Of a stretch of DNA of 64,000 nucleotides, positions 48,716 through 58,011 are shown one piece after another. The DNA lies in assembly GCF_001644195.2 (NCBI RefSeq), contig NZ_LWBL02000026.1, forward strand, positions 117,539 through 181,538, given 5' to 3'. Within the stretch, counting starts at the first letter, position 1; each line of letters starts with the position of its first letter. The position numbers and the translations under genes are program-made. Below the pieces are notes generated by a model. That model was not told the DNA's origin. It did no database searches and saw only the letters and a list, made by a program, of their open reading frames with translations. The stretch is from Bacillus marinisedimentorum. GTDB taxonomy: Bacteria; Bacillota; Bacilli; Bacillales; Bacillaceae_O.

Positions 48716-50944
48716 GTGAAACAGAAAATAATCTATATTTTCTTGGCGGCTATTCTTATCGTTCCAATGTTTACGGCACCAAATGCAAGTGCGGCAGATC
48801 ACGAAGTTGCTGTCAAGCTGGTAAATTATTTGGGAAATAAAAAATCTATTACTCTTAAAGTTGTAAAAGGAGAATATAAGGTTGTTGAAGATAGTACAAT
48901 TACTTTAGCTTCAGGCAAAACTTATTATGTAAAACAAGTTAATGGCAAACTCGAGTTATATGAAGGCAGTTCTCGTTTAAAAACTTTTTCTTCAAGTGTT
49001 AACATTGAGCCTGTAACATATGGGGTTAATAACTATGTATCGATAAATAGCAGAGAATACCTTGGTAATATGGAATTTACAATCGAATCAAATTATGTAA
49101 GGCCAATAAACAGGCTTCCACTTGAAGACTATTTAAAAGGAGTAGTGCCTTATGAAATGCCAGCTTCCTGGGATAAAGAAGCTCTAAAGGCACAGGCGGT
49201 TGCAGCTCGGACATACGCTCTGGCAAGGATCAATCAGGTTATAAATGATACAGTAACCTATCAAGTTTATGGAGGATATATATGGAGTTCCTCTTATTAC
49301 AGTAAATCGAACCAGGCAGTTTCAGAAACATCTGGCATGGTGCTCCGTTACGGAGGGAAGTTGATCCAAGCTTTATACTCTTCAAGTAATGGAGGACATA
49401 CCGAATCAAATTCAGCATATTGGGGTACCCCACAGTTGCCGTATTTAGAAGCGAAACCAGACTCATTTGACCCGCAAATCCCATGGTCCTTAGCAATCAA
49501 TAAACAGCAAATTGATATGTCATCGCTAGACCTGGTCAACCCTGAAAAATGGTGGAGTTCTGTTCAGGAACAAACTGAGGATGCAGCTGAAATTGGAAAC
49601 ATAAAATCATATATAAAAAAGAGTTATCCAGCCAATACGGATATCAAGGTTATAGGCGTTCCCGATATAAAAGTGACTGAAAAATCATCCTATGGAAAAG
49701 CGCGTAGAGGTACAATTAATGTTCAGTATTTAGTTAAAAATCCTGATGGTTCATATCATCGAGAAGAAGGAAGTCAACTATCAGAAGATTATGCTGAACA
49801 GTTAGCCGGCCCATCAAGATATCAAACTAGTGTAGCTGTATCAGAAAAGGGATGGGAAAATGCTAACTCTGTTGTCATTGGCCGCGGAGACATTTCTGTA
49901 GACGCTCTTGCAGGAAGTGTTCTAGCTAAAAAGCTTGATTCTCCATTGCTTCTGACAGAGTCAAATGAGGTGCCAACGAGTGTTCTTAATGAAATTAAAC
50001 GGTTAAATGCTTCGAATGTATATCTTTTAGGCGGACAAGCAGCCATTTCTGATACCGTGACCAGGCAGCTTGAGGATGCCGGACTAACTGTATCCAGAGT
50101 AAGTGGGAAAAGCCGTTATCATACTGCTGTGGAGGTTGCACAAAGTATTAACAGTCCATCGGAAATCGTGATCACAAGCGGTGATGAAAAGTCTCCGGAT
50201 GCCTTATCCATTGCATCTTATGCAGCCAGGAACCAGCTGCCGATATTGCTATCTAAAAAAGATGCTTTAAGCTGGGATGTAAAAGAATATATCAAAGATA
50301 ATAACATCTCAAAAGCATACATTATCGGCGGGACCGCTGCAATTTCGGATTCTGTAAAAGAAGAGATCGCCCAATTGGGAATATCAAATGTAGAAAGAAT
50401 AGCCGGCTCGGGGAGATATGCTACAAGTGTTGCAATCGCCGAACGGTTTAACTTCGATCTTAGCAAAACCTTTTTCTCAAGAGGCGATGTGTTCATTGAT
50501 GCCTTGCCTGGCGCAAGTCTTGCAGCAAAATACAATGCACCGATTATTCTGACTGAGCAAGATCAGCTAGCCGGTGCAGCTGAAAACTGGCTTACAAAGC
50601 TGAATACACGCCCACGCATTTTTTACCTGGGGGGGGATTCTGCTATCAGCCCTGAGACCAGATCAGAGATAAAAAAATTGCTATTAGGTAATATTGAAGT
50701 TCAATTACTTAATAAAGAGAATGTAGATATTAGTGTTCTAAGATTTATGATGGGCGGCACTCTGTTTAAGAGTTTCCATATTGATAATGTCACAGACAGC
50801 TCAGGAAAACTTACTATTTACGGTAAAGGTTTTGGTCATGCAGTTGGCATGAGCCAATACGGAGCTAAAGAGCGTGCTGAGGCAGGAAAAACGTATCAAG
50901 AAATTTTAGGCTTCTATTATCCGAACACCAATCTTGGTAACTAG
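48716..50944 (+). CDS. lytB: SpoIID/LytB amidase enhancer with CWB2 repeats nested inside
   Basis: The 742-residue product has a signal peptide (1-26), then the first part of a SpoIID domain (about 105-350: INRLPLEDYLKGVVPYEMPA, then ALKAQAVAARTYAL, and YSSSNGGHTES), three CWB2 repeats (about 358-660), and only then the rest of SpoIID (ISVLRFMMGGTLFKSFHI, and GKGFGHAVGMSQYGAKERAE, about 680-740). SpoIID proteins are lytic transglycosylases or amidase stimulators. Here the wall-binding triplet is inserted in the catalytic domain. The start is GTG at 48716 with GGCGGGGGA upstream. It follows the lipoprotein gene by 22 bases. Confidence 0.9.
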   Translation: MKQKIIYIFLAAILIVPMFTAPNASAADHEVAVKLVNYLGNKKSITLKVVKGEYKVVEDSTITLASGKTYYVKQVNGKLELYEGSSRLKTFSSSVNIEPVTYGVNNYVSINSREYLGNMEFTIESNYVRPINRLPLEDYLKGVVPYEMPASWDKEALKAQAVAARTYALARINQVINDTVTYQVYGGYIWSSSYYSKSNQAVSETSGMVLRYGGKLIQALYSSSNGGHTESNSAYWGTPQLPYLEAKPDSFDPQIPWSLAINKQQIDMSSLDLVNPEKWWSSVQEQTEDAAEIGNIKSYIKKSYPANTDIKVIGVPDIKVTEKSSYGKARRGTINVQYLVKNPDGSYHREEGSQLSEDYAEQLAGPSRYQTSVAVSEKGWENANSVVIGRGDISVDALAGSVLAKKLDSPLLLTESNEVPTSVLNEIKRLNASNVYLLGGQAAISDTVTRQLEDAGLTVSRVSGKSRYHTAVEVAQSINSPSEIVITSGDEKSPDALSIASYAARNQLPILLSKKDALSWDVKEYIKDNNISKAYIIGGTAAISDSVKEEIAQLGISNVERIAGSGRYATSVAIAERFNFDLSKTFFSRGDVFIDALPGASLAAKYNAPIILTEQDQLAGAAENWLTKLNTRPRIFYLGGDSAISPETRSEIKKLLLGNIEVQLLNKENVDISVLRFMMGGTLFKSFHIDNVTDSSGKLTIYGKGFGHAVGMSQYGAKERAEAGKTYQEILGFYYPNTNLGN

Positions 50945-50947
50945 TGG

Positions 50948-50979
50948 AAAAGAGGGAGGCATATCTCCCTCTTTTTTTG
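50948..50979 (+). terminator. SpoIID/LytB gene terminator
   Basis: AGAGGGAG and CTCCCTCT pair around GCATAT, followed by six or more T. Confidence 0.88.
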
Positions 50980-51077
50980 TTGAAATTTGTAATTTCCTTG
51001 TAATATTTGCAACTATTTATTTATGTTAAGATTTGTAATAGATAAAGACAAACTTAGACAAACAGGGAGGATTTTTT

Positions 51078-52385
51078 TTGGGGGCTAAAAAAATCATTGG
51101 CGGTCTTTTGCTTGGTACTACAGTCGTGTTTTCATCACCACTTTTAGGGTCTGCTGAGGAATATAATGTTGAAAGAATTAGCGGTTCGAACCGGTATGAT
51201 ACGTCTATAGAAATCTCAAAAGAAGGCTGGAATAGTGCTGATACTGTTATTCTTGCGGTAGGTAATAATTTTCCTGATGCTCTTTCAGGTGCTCCATTGG
51301 CACACAACTTAAATGCACCAATTCTATTAACGGACAGTAAAACTATTCCATCCGGAGTTTTAAGTGAAATTAGCAGGCTGGGTGCAACAAATGCAATTAT
51401 TTTAGGTGGGAAAAATGCAATATCTGAAAATGTAATAGACGTCTTAGAGAAAAAAGGCATTAATGTTAAAAGAGTCGCAGGGAAAGACCGCTATGAAACT
51501 TCGCTGAAAATTACAAATATGATGACAGATAAAGCGAATACTGCTGTTATTGCGTATGGGAAAAACTTTCCTGATAGTCTCGCTATTGCTCCTTTTGCAT
51601 CGCAAAAAGGATACCCGATTTTGCTTACTGAAAAGGATACAATTCCAGAGGAAACAAAACTTGCTTTAAAAGGAATTGAAAGAACAATTGTGGTAGGTGG
51701 AAAAGGAGTAATAAGCGATAAAGTTGTTTCTCAATTACCTTCTCCAACTCGCGTAGCAGGTGGAGATAGGTATGAAACATCGGCAAATATTGCTCAGAGA
51801 TTTGGTTCCAGTTTCAAGCCGGTATATTTAACAAACGGAAATCAATTTGCAGATGCTTTAACAGGCTCTGTTCTCGCTGCTAAGAATGGAACGCCCGTAG
51901 TGCTAGTGAAAAAAGAAGCAATTCCTGATTCCGTAACAAAGCTGCTTAACGCCAATACTGTTACAGATTTGACGCTAATTGGCGGTAATGGTGTTATTTC
52001 TAGTAATATCACAAACGCTGACTCTTCAAACATAGATGCAATGATTTCTTTTGCAAAAACATATAAAGGTGTTCCATATGTTTGGGGAGGAACGACTCCA
52101 TCTGGGTTTGACTGCAGTGGTTACTTAAATTATGTTTACGGTCATCATGGTGTCGATTTGCCTCGTACTGTGAGTGATATTTGGAGAGCAGGTACTTCGG
52201 TAAGCAGCCCGAGCCCAGGCGACATGGTTTTTTATGAAACATATAAAGCTGGTCCATCACATGCAGGAATTTATATTGGCAATAGACAATTTATTCACGC
52301 TAGTTCTTCTAGAGGTGTCACAGTTAGTACCATGGATTTAAGTTATTGGTCTACTCGATATCTTGGAGCAAAGAGATATAACTAA
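51078..52385 (+). CDS. NlpC/P60 endopeptidase with three CWB2 repeats
   Basis: The 435-residue secreted enzyme should cut peptide stems of peptidoglycan. It has a signal peptide (1-26), CWB2 repeats at about 30-312, and a C-terminal NlpC/P60 domain (about 318-435) with catalytic Cys in TPSGFDCSGYLNYVY near 345, His in SHAGIYIG near 395 and a third polar His in QFIHASSS. The start is TTG at 51078 with GGGAGG 8 bases upstream. It is single, between terminators, and may be constitutive like other hydrolases. It belongs to the same wall-binding set as its neighbours. Confidence 0.93.
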   Translation: MGAKKIIGGLLLGTTVVFSSPLLGSAEEYNVERISGSNRYDTSIEISKEGWNSADTVILAVGNNFPDALSGAPLAHNLNAPILLTDSKTIPSGVLSEISRLGATNAIILGGKNAISENVIDVLEKKGINVKRVAGKDRYETSLKITNMMTDKANTAVIAYGKNFPDSLAIAPFASQKGYPILLTEKDTIPEETKLALKGIERTIVVGGKGVISDKVVSQLPSPTRVAGGDRYETSANIAQRFGSSFKPVYLTNGNQFADALTGSVLAAKNGTPVVLVKKEAIPDSVTKLLNANTVTDLTLIGGNGVISSNITNADSSNIDAMISFAKTYKGVPYVWGGTTPSGFDCSGYLNYVYGHHGVDLPRTVSDIWRAGTSVSSPSPGDMVFYETYKAGPSHAGIYIGNRQFIHASSSRGVTVSTMDLSYWSTRYLGAKRYN

Positions 52386-52392
52386 GTTTTTA

Positions 52393-52425
52393 AAAAAGGA
52401 TCCCATATATCAGGGATCCTTTTTG
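52393..52425. terminator. Bidirectional terminator between NlpC and GT4 genes
   Basis: AAAAAGGATCCC and GGGATCCTTTTT pair around ATATATCA; it separates convergent genes. Confidence 0.88.
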
Positions 52426-52459
52426 TATGGATTAACATTTATATACTTATTTTGTTTCA

Positions 52460-53629
52460 TTATGAATGTGAATGTAGATCAATAACAATATCTTCTATTT
52501 TTTTTGCATTGATTTTCCAGCTATAGTTTTCCTTGATGAATTGTTGAGCATTTGTTCCAAGTGTTTCTCTTTTATCAGGATGATCTGCTAAATAGTTAAT
52601 TGCATCAAAAAGTTCATCATTAGAATTGTTAGACATGATAAGCCCGTTATATTGGTTTATTACTAATTCACTAATTTGGCCATAAGGAGGGGCGATAACT
52701 GGCGCCCCGGCTGCCATATATTCAAAAATTTTGAGTGGCGAAAAATGAAAAAAGTCAATGTTATGATAGGGTGCTACTGCAAAGTCAAAAAGCTTTAGGG
52801 ACCCTGGTACATATTTATAGTCGAGGAATCCGCTTATATATACATATTTTTGCAGCTTCAAGTCGGATATTTTCTGTTCTAGTTTTTTCCGTTCCTCACC
52901 ACCGCCAATAACTAAGAAACGGATGTTTTTATTTACGGCTATAATATCTGGCATTATATCAATAACTCTTTCCACTCCATGCCATGTTTTTAAGCTTCCT
53001 AGAAAACCCACTACAATTTTATCATTCCACTCTTCTTTTATCTTTTCTATTTCAGGAGGTATCTCATTCATTGCAGAAAAGCTTTCGAAATCAACTCCGT
53101 TAGGTGTGACTACAGTGTTCTCCATATCATAGCCCTGTTTCGTAAAATACTTCTTTAATTCTTCGGAAACCACTAGAGTTGCATCTGCTTTTGCAAATAT
53201 CCTTTTTTCAACAAATTTTGCAAAGGGCTTAATCAAATACATGTTTTTGATTTCTCTTTCATACACAGCTGAAGCATTCACTTCATATATAATTGGTATG
53301 TTATTAAATAGCTTGGCCAGTAAAGGTGAGAGATCGTATATGGCATACCGGTTAATGATAGCATCAGGTTTTTCGGCTCTAATAATTTTCATTAACCGGA
53401 AGAATCTTGGTATATTCATAGCAATAGATTTTAATTCAGTCAAAAGGTTCCTTCTAGGCGGACTATTTTTATTTGTTTGGTTTTTTTGGTCTAGCTGTTT
53501 TGAACTGCGTAACGACAGCTCTACTGGAATAACCTGATGGCCAAGGTTTCTCATGGCATTCATAAATTCTTTTGCATGGACCTGGGATCCTTCACCAGAA
53601 TTGAACCAGGAAATATAAATGATTCTCAT
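52460..53629 (-). CDS. Glycosyltransferase family 4
   Basis: The 389-residue GT-B enzyme would add a sugar from a nucleotide donor to a lipid-linked polymer. Visible: an N-terminal GT4 domain beginning RIIYISWFNSGEGSQVHAKE, the linker TVVTPNGVDFESF, the C-terminal lobe with VVGFLGSLKTWHGVERVIDI, and the nucleotide-binding KIFEYMAAGAPVIAPPYGQI near 290-310 with its conserved Glu. No membrane segment is seen. The start overlaps the stop codon of the Wzy-like gene (ATGA), so the two are coupled. Confidence 0.88.
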   Translation of the reverse strand: MRIIYISWFNSGEGSQVHAKEFMNAMRNLGHQVIPVELSLRSSKQLDQKNQTNKNSPPRRNLLTELKSIAMNIPRFFRLMKIIRAEKPDAIINRYAIYDLSPLLAKLFNNIPIIYEVNASAVYEREIKNMYLIKPFAKFVEKRIFAKADATLVVSEELKKYFTKQGYDMENTVVTPNGVDFESFSAMNEIPPEIEKIKEEWNDKIVVGFLGSLKTWHGVERVIDIMPDIIAVNKNIRFLVIGGGEERKKLEQKISDLKLQKYVYISGFLDYKYVPGSLKLFDFAVAPYHNIDFFHFSPLKIFEYMAAGAPVIAPPYGQISELVINQYNGLIMSNNSNDELFDAINYLADHPDKRETLGTNAQQFIKENYSWKINAKKIEDIVIDLHSHS

Positions 53630-55014
53630 TCATTACCAACCTTTACCGTTTTATTGTAAAACAATCCCAGTATAGCAAAGAAAATTGTCATCGATTGTAT
53701 ATTGAACCATGTTTCAGCGACCATAGCCATAACAGCATACCCAACAATGATTAGGTTAATGCCAAGACCAAATAACTGAATGGACTGTGATCGATTTTTC
53801 GTCACACTTTTTACTGTAGACCAATAGAGATACCCAATAAATAGAGCACCAAGGGTAAGGCCTACTATTCCATATCGTGCCAAAACATATAAATATGAAT
53901 TATCAGCAAAGTCAATAAAGCCTTTTTTCATTGGCCCCATGCCCAAGACAGGGGATTGCAGGAACTTTTCATAATTCATTTGCCAGTAATCATAGCGGCT
54001 TTTAAAGCTGCTTACCGACTCAAGTGATTTTTTTACCTTACTATTGTTTTCTTTTTGAGTTTCAGAATTTTGATTTTCATCAGTATCCGATTCTTCTGTA
54101 TTGTTGTCTTCAATCTGAAGATTGGTCATTATTTGATTGGCTGCATAATCGAGATATTTAATATTTGGTACTAGAACTAAAAAGACTAAAACAAATAAAA
54201 TAGAAATTTGGAGCCATAACATAAAAATCCGTTTTAATTCTTTTCTGATGAAAATCAGGTTAAAGAGAAGCCAATACATAATTAATCCAGCTGCAGTTAT
54301 AACAGCAGTTCTGGAGGTGGTAAGAAAAACGCTTGTAATTGTAATAGCGATTAATAAGCTTAAAAGAATTTTCTTTTGTACCGTGTCAGCCTTATAGAAG
54401 TTCAAATAAGAGAGAAGCAAGGAGATTACGATAACTAAGAAAGAACCGTACAAATTAGGGTTAAGGAAAGTGCTTATTACTCTATGTTGGCTGATTAGCA
54501 TATTATGGATAGCTTCAGTCGGTGTGTATATTAACCCAAGATTATTATTTACATTAAATAAATTTGTAAATTGCATAATTCCGAATACTTCTACAACCAG
54601 GACGAGGATAACGAAGCTTTTAAATAGTTGATTGGCAGACTGCAACTTAATATGTTTAGCTATAAGGTAAAAAGTCATGTAAAGCACTATTCTGTATAAT
54701 TCAGTAATGTTCATAATTGTTTTGTTTTGAGGTTCTATGAGTGAACCGGCTACCGTTGAAATGATAATAACAAGGGAGCTTGCAAAGAGAAAGATCAATG
54801 TGTAGTCCTGTTTTACTTCAGAAAGGAAATTTCTATCTATAACACCCTTAATGTAAAAAAGGAAAACTGTAACAAATGCTAAAGCAAGTACAAATAACAA
54901 AATGCCTTTTACACTTATCTGGCCTAATAAGATTCCCGGGGCAGGTTTGAGTATCAGGATAGATATTAGGAATATGAATACTATAGTACGGTTAATGCCA
55001 GTATTATTGCTCAT
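53626..55014 (-). CDS. O-antigen ligase/Wzy-like polymerase
   Basis: The 462-residue membrane protein has about eleven helices and a large outside loop in the C-terminal half (EESDTDENQNSETQKENN), the Wzy_C arrangement; SRYDYWQMNYEKFLQSPVLGMGP is the usual motif after the loop. It would polymerise or ligate repeat units outside. The start is the ATG at 55014 with AGGAGG upstream; six further codons to 55032 are open. It is the first gene of an operon with the GT4 gene. Confidence 0.85.
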   Translation of the reverse strand: MSNNTGINRTIVFIFLISILILKPAPGILLGQISVKGILLFVLALAFVTVFLFYIKGVIDRNFLSEVKQDYTLIFLFASSLVIIISTVAGSLIEPQNKTIMNITELYRIVLYMTFYLIAKHIKLQSANQLFKSFVILVLVVEVFGIMQFTNLFNVNNNLGLIYTPTEAIHNMLISQHRVISTFLNPNLYGSFLVIVISLLLSYLNFYKADTVQKKILLSLLIAITITSVFLTTSRTAVITAAGLIMYWLLFNLIFIRKELKRIFMLWLQISILFVLVFLVLVPNIKYLDYAANQIMTNLQIEDNNTEESDTDENQNSETQKENNSKVKKSLESVSSFKSRYDYWQMNYEKFLQSPVLGMGPMKKGFIDFADNSYLYVLARYGIVGLTLGALFIGYLYWSTVKSVTKNRSQSIQLFGLGINLIIVGYAVMAMVAETWFNIQSMTIFFAILGLFYNKTVKVGNE

Positions 55015-55129
55015 GCTTACCTCCTGTTGCATTTATAAAAAGAGTTTGAAGTCGGTCGTTATAAAATTGGGTCTATAAATATATTCATAAAATCAACGCA
55101 GTCGTGGAAAGACAGATTTCTTTTTTGTT

Positions 55130-55394
55130 TGGTTTTGTTAGACGTCGTTGCTGATTTCCGCTGCAGGGGCTCGATTTCACCATAGGCACAAGGGCGACTT
55201 CTGTTCCTGCTCCCTACGGTCGCACTCACAGTGTCTTCTTTGCCGCGGGGCGGGCGCTGAGCCTCCTCGTCGCTACCTCCTTGGAGCTTATTCAATGTCC
55301 TGCGGGGGCTCAGCTGTCCCGCTGCTCCCGCAGGGTCGAGCCACTTCCGCTCCAATCACTTCAACAAAAATCAAAATTGTATTTTAACAAAGCC
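55130..55394. mobile_element. MITE-like repeat (family D), copy 2, reversed and longer
   Basis: TGGTTTTGTTAGACGTCGTTG on the left and TTTTAACAAAGCCA on the right are the terminal inverted repeats. Inside, GATTTCCGCTGCAG, GCGGGGGCTCAGCTGTCCCGC and CCACTTCCGCTCCAATCA match the reverse complement of the copy at 38614. It is about 80 bp longer, with extra G+C-rich sequence. It lies between the Wzy-like and adenylate-forming genes and is a G+C island in AT-rich DNA. Confidence 0.7.
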
Positions 55395-55424
55395 ATTTGT
55401 TTATTAACAACTGTGTTATCGCTT

Positions 55425-56708
55425 TTAATTTAACTCAGATATAAAATCCTTGAATTTCCCGTTCCCTTTAGGAATAGTAACAGAATCCTTCATCGTAACT
55501 TTCATATCATCCAAGTCAAAATATCTAGATATTTCTTCCTCTACTATTCTTTTTTCTTCAGCTGACAGCGTCTGTTCAATTAATATTTCCAGTTCACCTT
55601 TCCTAAGTTGTTTACCCTGAAAATGCAAAGGCATTTTTTTATAAACGTTAAGATTTTTAAAGATAGTCATCAAAGCGATAACTGGGTAATTCTTTTCTTT
55701 TCCATAAATCCACTTTCCTGTTCTGCCTTTCAGTTCATCAATAATGTAATGTTGCATGCCACAAGGACAATCTGTTTTTTCTAGTAAAGAAATAGAGTCA
55801 CCTTGCTTATACCTGATAATTGGAAAGCTGAATGAAGATAGATTTGTTACAACAATTTCTCCATCCACTTCTTCCACAATCACATTTTCCATTGTAATAT
55901 GTTGATTCCCATAGGGGCACTCAAATGAAATTATACCTGCTTCTGCTGAACCATACTCGCTAATCATTCTCTGCCCAAAAGCCTTTTGCACTTCGGGTTG
56001 ATAAATATCATGTATTTGCTCACTTGTACCTTTGACCATTTTCAGTTGATAATTTTCTTGTATTCCCCGATCATTAATTACTTTTGCAAGTTCATATATA
56101 AGGGATGAATACCCTTGAAGGAAATCGGCCTTCTCCAATTTTTTCAAAAATGAGTTAAGCTGACTTTCTTGAAAGTAAAACAAGCGAAACCTATTTAGCA
56201 AACTATCCAGTAGCCAGGTCTTAATTTGATGTTTGCGCTCGAAACTAAAGTTGTGAACATATCCGCTCCTATCCCAGGGATTTACCCCATACCAAGAATA
56301 CCCCCTGTATATAGAAGCTCTATGGATTGCATCCCATTCTTTATTACGATAGAAATTCAATCTTTGTCCAGAGGTCCCTGAAGTCTGAGAAGAAATAAGG
56401 CCCTGTTTATCTTTTGTTGTATGGATAGTATCATTGAAGTCTAACAATTCCTGCTTTGTTAGAATAGGGAATTTTTTTAAATCAGTGAGTTGTTGAAAGT
56501 CCTCTGGAGAAACATTATTCTCTTGATACTTTTTTTTAATATATTCAGAGTTTTCGTAAGCATAAGAGATAAGAGACTTTGCTCTTTCGAATTGATAATC
56601 TTTTAGTTGATTTATTGACCATTTTTCACTTTGTTTTAGGAAATCAAATTTACTAAGTACTAATTTATTTTTGCGTTTTACACCAGCTTTAAAAATAAAA
56701 GTTCTCAA
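55425..56708 (-). CDS. PaaK/CapK-like adenylate-forming enzyme
   Basis: The 427-residue protein belongs to the phenylacetate-CoA ligase-like ANL group. It has the ATP loop SSQTSGTSGQRLNFYRN near residues 107-123, SEYGSAEAGIISFECP near 237-252 as the adenine/carboxylate site, FPIIRYKQGDSISL near 278, and a C-terminal domain with the Lys in IPKGNGKFKDF. CapK-type relatives occur in capsule loci and are thought to activate an acyl group for sugar decoration. It starts with TTG at 56708 and AGGGG upstream, and follows the GT2 gene by 14 bases on the same strand. Acyl substrate is unknown. Confidence 0.85.
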   Translation of the reverse strand: MRTFIFKAGVKRKNKLVLSKFDFLKQSEKWSINQLKDYQFERAKSLISYAYENSEYIKKKYQENNVSPEDFQQLTDLKKFPILTKQELLDFNDTIHTTKDKQGLISSQTSGTSGQRLNFYRNKEWDAIHRASIYRGYSWYGVNPWDRSGYVHNFSFERKHQIKTWLLDSLLNRFRLFYFQESQLNSFLKKLEKADFLQGYSSLIYELAKVINDRGIQENYQLKMVKGTSEQIHDIYQPEVQKAFGQRMISEYGSAEAGIISFECPYGNQHITMENVIVEEVDGEIVVTNLSSFSFPIIRYKQGDSISLLEKTDCPCGMQHYIIDELKGRTGKWIYGKEKNYPVIALMTIFKNLNVYKKMPLHFQGKQLRKGELEILIEQTLSAEEKRIVEEEISRYFDLDDMKVTMKDSVTIPKGNGKFKDFISELN

Positions 56709-56722
56709 TTTATACCCCTACT

Positions 56723-57514
56723 TTATAATTTATATTTAAAGAACTCTTGATAGCTTTTTGCTATTGCCTTTTTGTCGTTTATCGAATTGTATTTTTTAAA
56801 CACAAAAGCTGTTAATAATACAAAACCAGTGTTGTAGCCGAATAATCTTTTAAACAATGGTCCTTTGCCAACCATTGTTTGAAAATCAAGTTTTCCGGAC
56901 TTTTCCTTTATAGGATGGAATGAGATCAATTCCGGAAAAAAGTCAATATGATATCCTTTGTTTTTCATGTCCATTAAAAAGATGTTTTCTTCACCAGATT
57001 TGTATTTTGCTCCAAGGCCAAACGTTTCATCAAACCCTATCTTATAATCAGGTACCCTTTCAATATTAACAAAGATATCAATTGATGCCTGTTGTAAAAT
57101 TCTTCTTTTTGATATATCAACTTGCTCTTCATCTGGATAAGATTTTGGATATTTACCCTTTTCTGGATCCATATGCATAAAACAAGCAATTTGGCGCTTT
57201 TCGTCTTTAAAAAAATTGTTTATAAATTCGACTGCATTTTCTGTATACCAACAGTCATCATCTGTCAATGATATAATATATCCCTCAACTTGTTTCAGAC
57301 CCACATTTCTTGCTAAAGATAACCCTTTTTTATCTATTTCTATATGTTTGTATTTGAATGTATAGGCGGAAATCAGGTTGTTGATCGTATTGTGGTTCGC
57401 TTGAGAGACTATTACTAGTTCAAAGTTTTTATCTGTTTGATTTTCAAGACTATCAAAAAGTCTCAAAAGATCTTGCTCAGATTTAGCTAACGTGGCCAAA
57501 AGGAAAGAAACCAT
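56723..57514 (-). CDS. Glycosyltransferase family 2
   Basis: The 263-residue GT-A enzyme starts at the ATG at 57514 with AAGGGG upstream. It shows MVSFLLATLAKSEQDLLRLF, LSLARNVGLKQVEGYIISL, and the metal-binding TDDDCWY near residues 84-90 (DxD). GLGAKYKSGEENIFLMDMKN near 190 is the acceptor region. No membrane helices are clear. It is first in an operon with the CapK-like gene; both would modify or build the surface polymer. Confidence 0.85.
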   Translation of the reverse strand: MVSFLLATLAKSEQDLLRLFDSLENQTDKNFELVIVSQANHNTINNLISAYTFKYKHIEIDKKGLSLARNVGLKQVEGYIISLTDDDCWYTENAVEFINNFFKDEKRQIACFMHMDPEKGKYPKSYPDEEQVDISKRRILQQASIDIFVNIERVPDYKIGFDETFGLGAKYKSGEENIFLMDMKNKGYHIDFFPELISFHPIKEKSGKLDFQTMVGKGPLFKRLFGYNTGFVLLTAFVFKKYNSINDKKAIAKSYQEFFKYKL

Positions 57515-57665
57515 TATTATAATCCCCTTATTTTCTAATTTAATAAACAATAAAAATTACTCCATGCTAATAATATCAAGAACACACTGCTTATGAAAGA
57601 ATAAGCTTGATCAGTTTCAAGGGAGAACTAAACAACAATAGTTTTTAGTATGGTTCTCTCATAAT

Positions 57666-57881
57666 TTAAAATGCTCTTTCTTCAAACTTGTAAACATATT
57701 TGTGTAACCCAGCATTCGATAACAGGCTTGTAATATTGTTCGGTTTATATCGTATTTTATGGGGAACGAATTTTTCAAATAATTGGTGCAGCCGCCCCTG
57801 GTCAAGTTTACATTTTATACGTTTAGGTAAAATATACATGGGAAGAAAAAATGTTTTTCTTAGAAACATAGTGCTTTTCAC
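57666..57881 (-). pseudogene. Possible remnant of a gene 3' end
   Basis: A 71-codon frame begins with GTG at 57881 without a good ribosome binding site. The end (NITSLLSNAGLHKYVYKFEE) has the look of the last strands of a class I methyltransferase, but this is only an impression. It lies in a 500-base gap between divergent polysaccharide genes and may be the remnant of a deleted gene. The rest of the gap holds the galU promoter. Confidence 0.25.
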
Positions 57882-57897
57882 TATTGATATCTTACTG

Positions 57898-57918
57898 TTA
57901 CTTAGTATATGGTATAAT
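57898..57918 (+). promoter_or_regulatory. galU promoter candidate
   Basis: TATAAT at 57913-57918 with TTACTG or TTACTT-type hexamers 15-17 bases upstream. It is about 94 bases before the galU start codon. Confidence 0.45.
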
Positions 57919-58011
57919 ACTTACGGTTGTATAAGGTAAGCGTGAACACCACCAATTTCAAATCAGTATGCGAAGATTTATTAATGACTATTAAAACCTG
58001 GAGGGTCGCTT

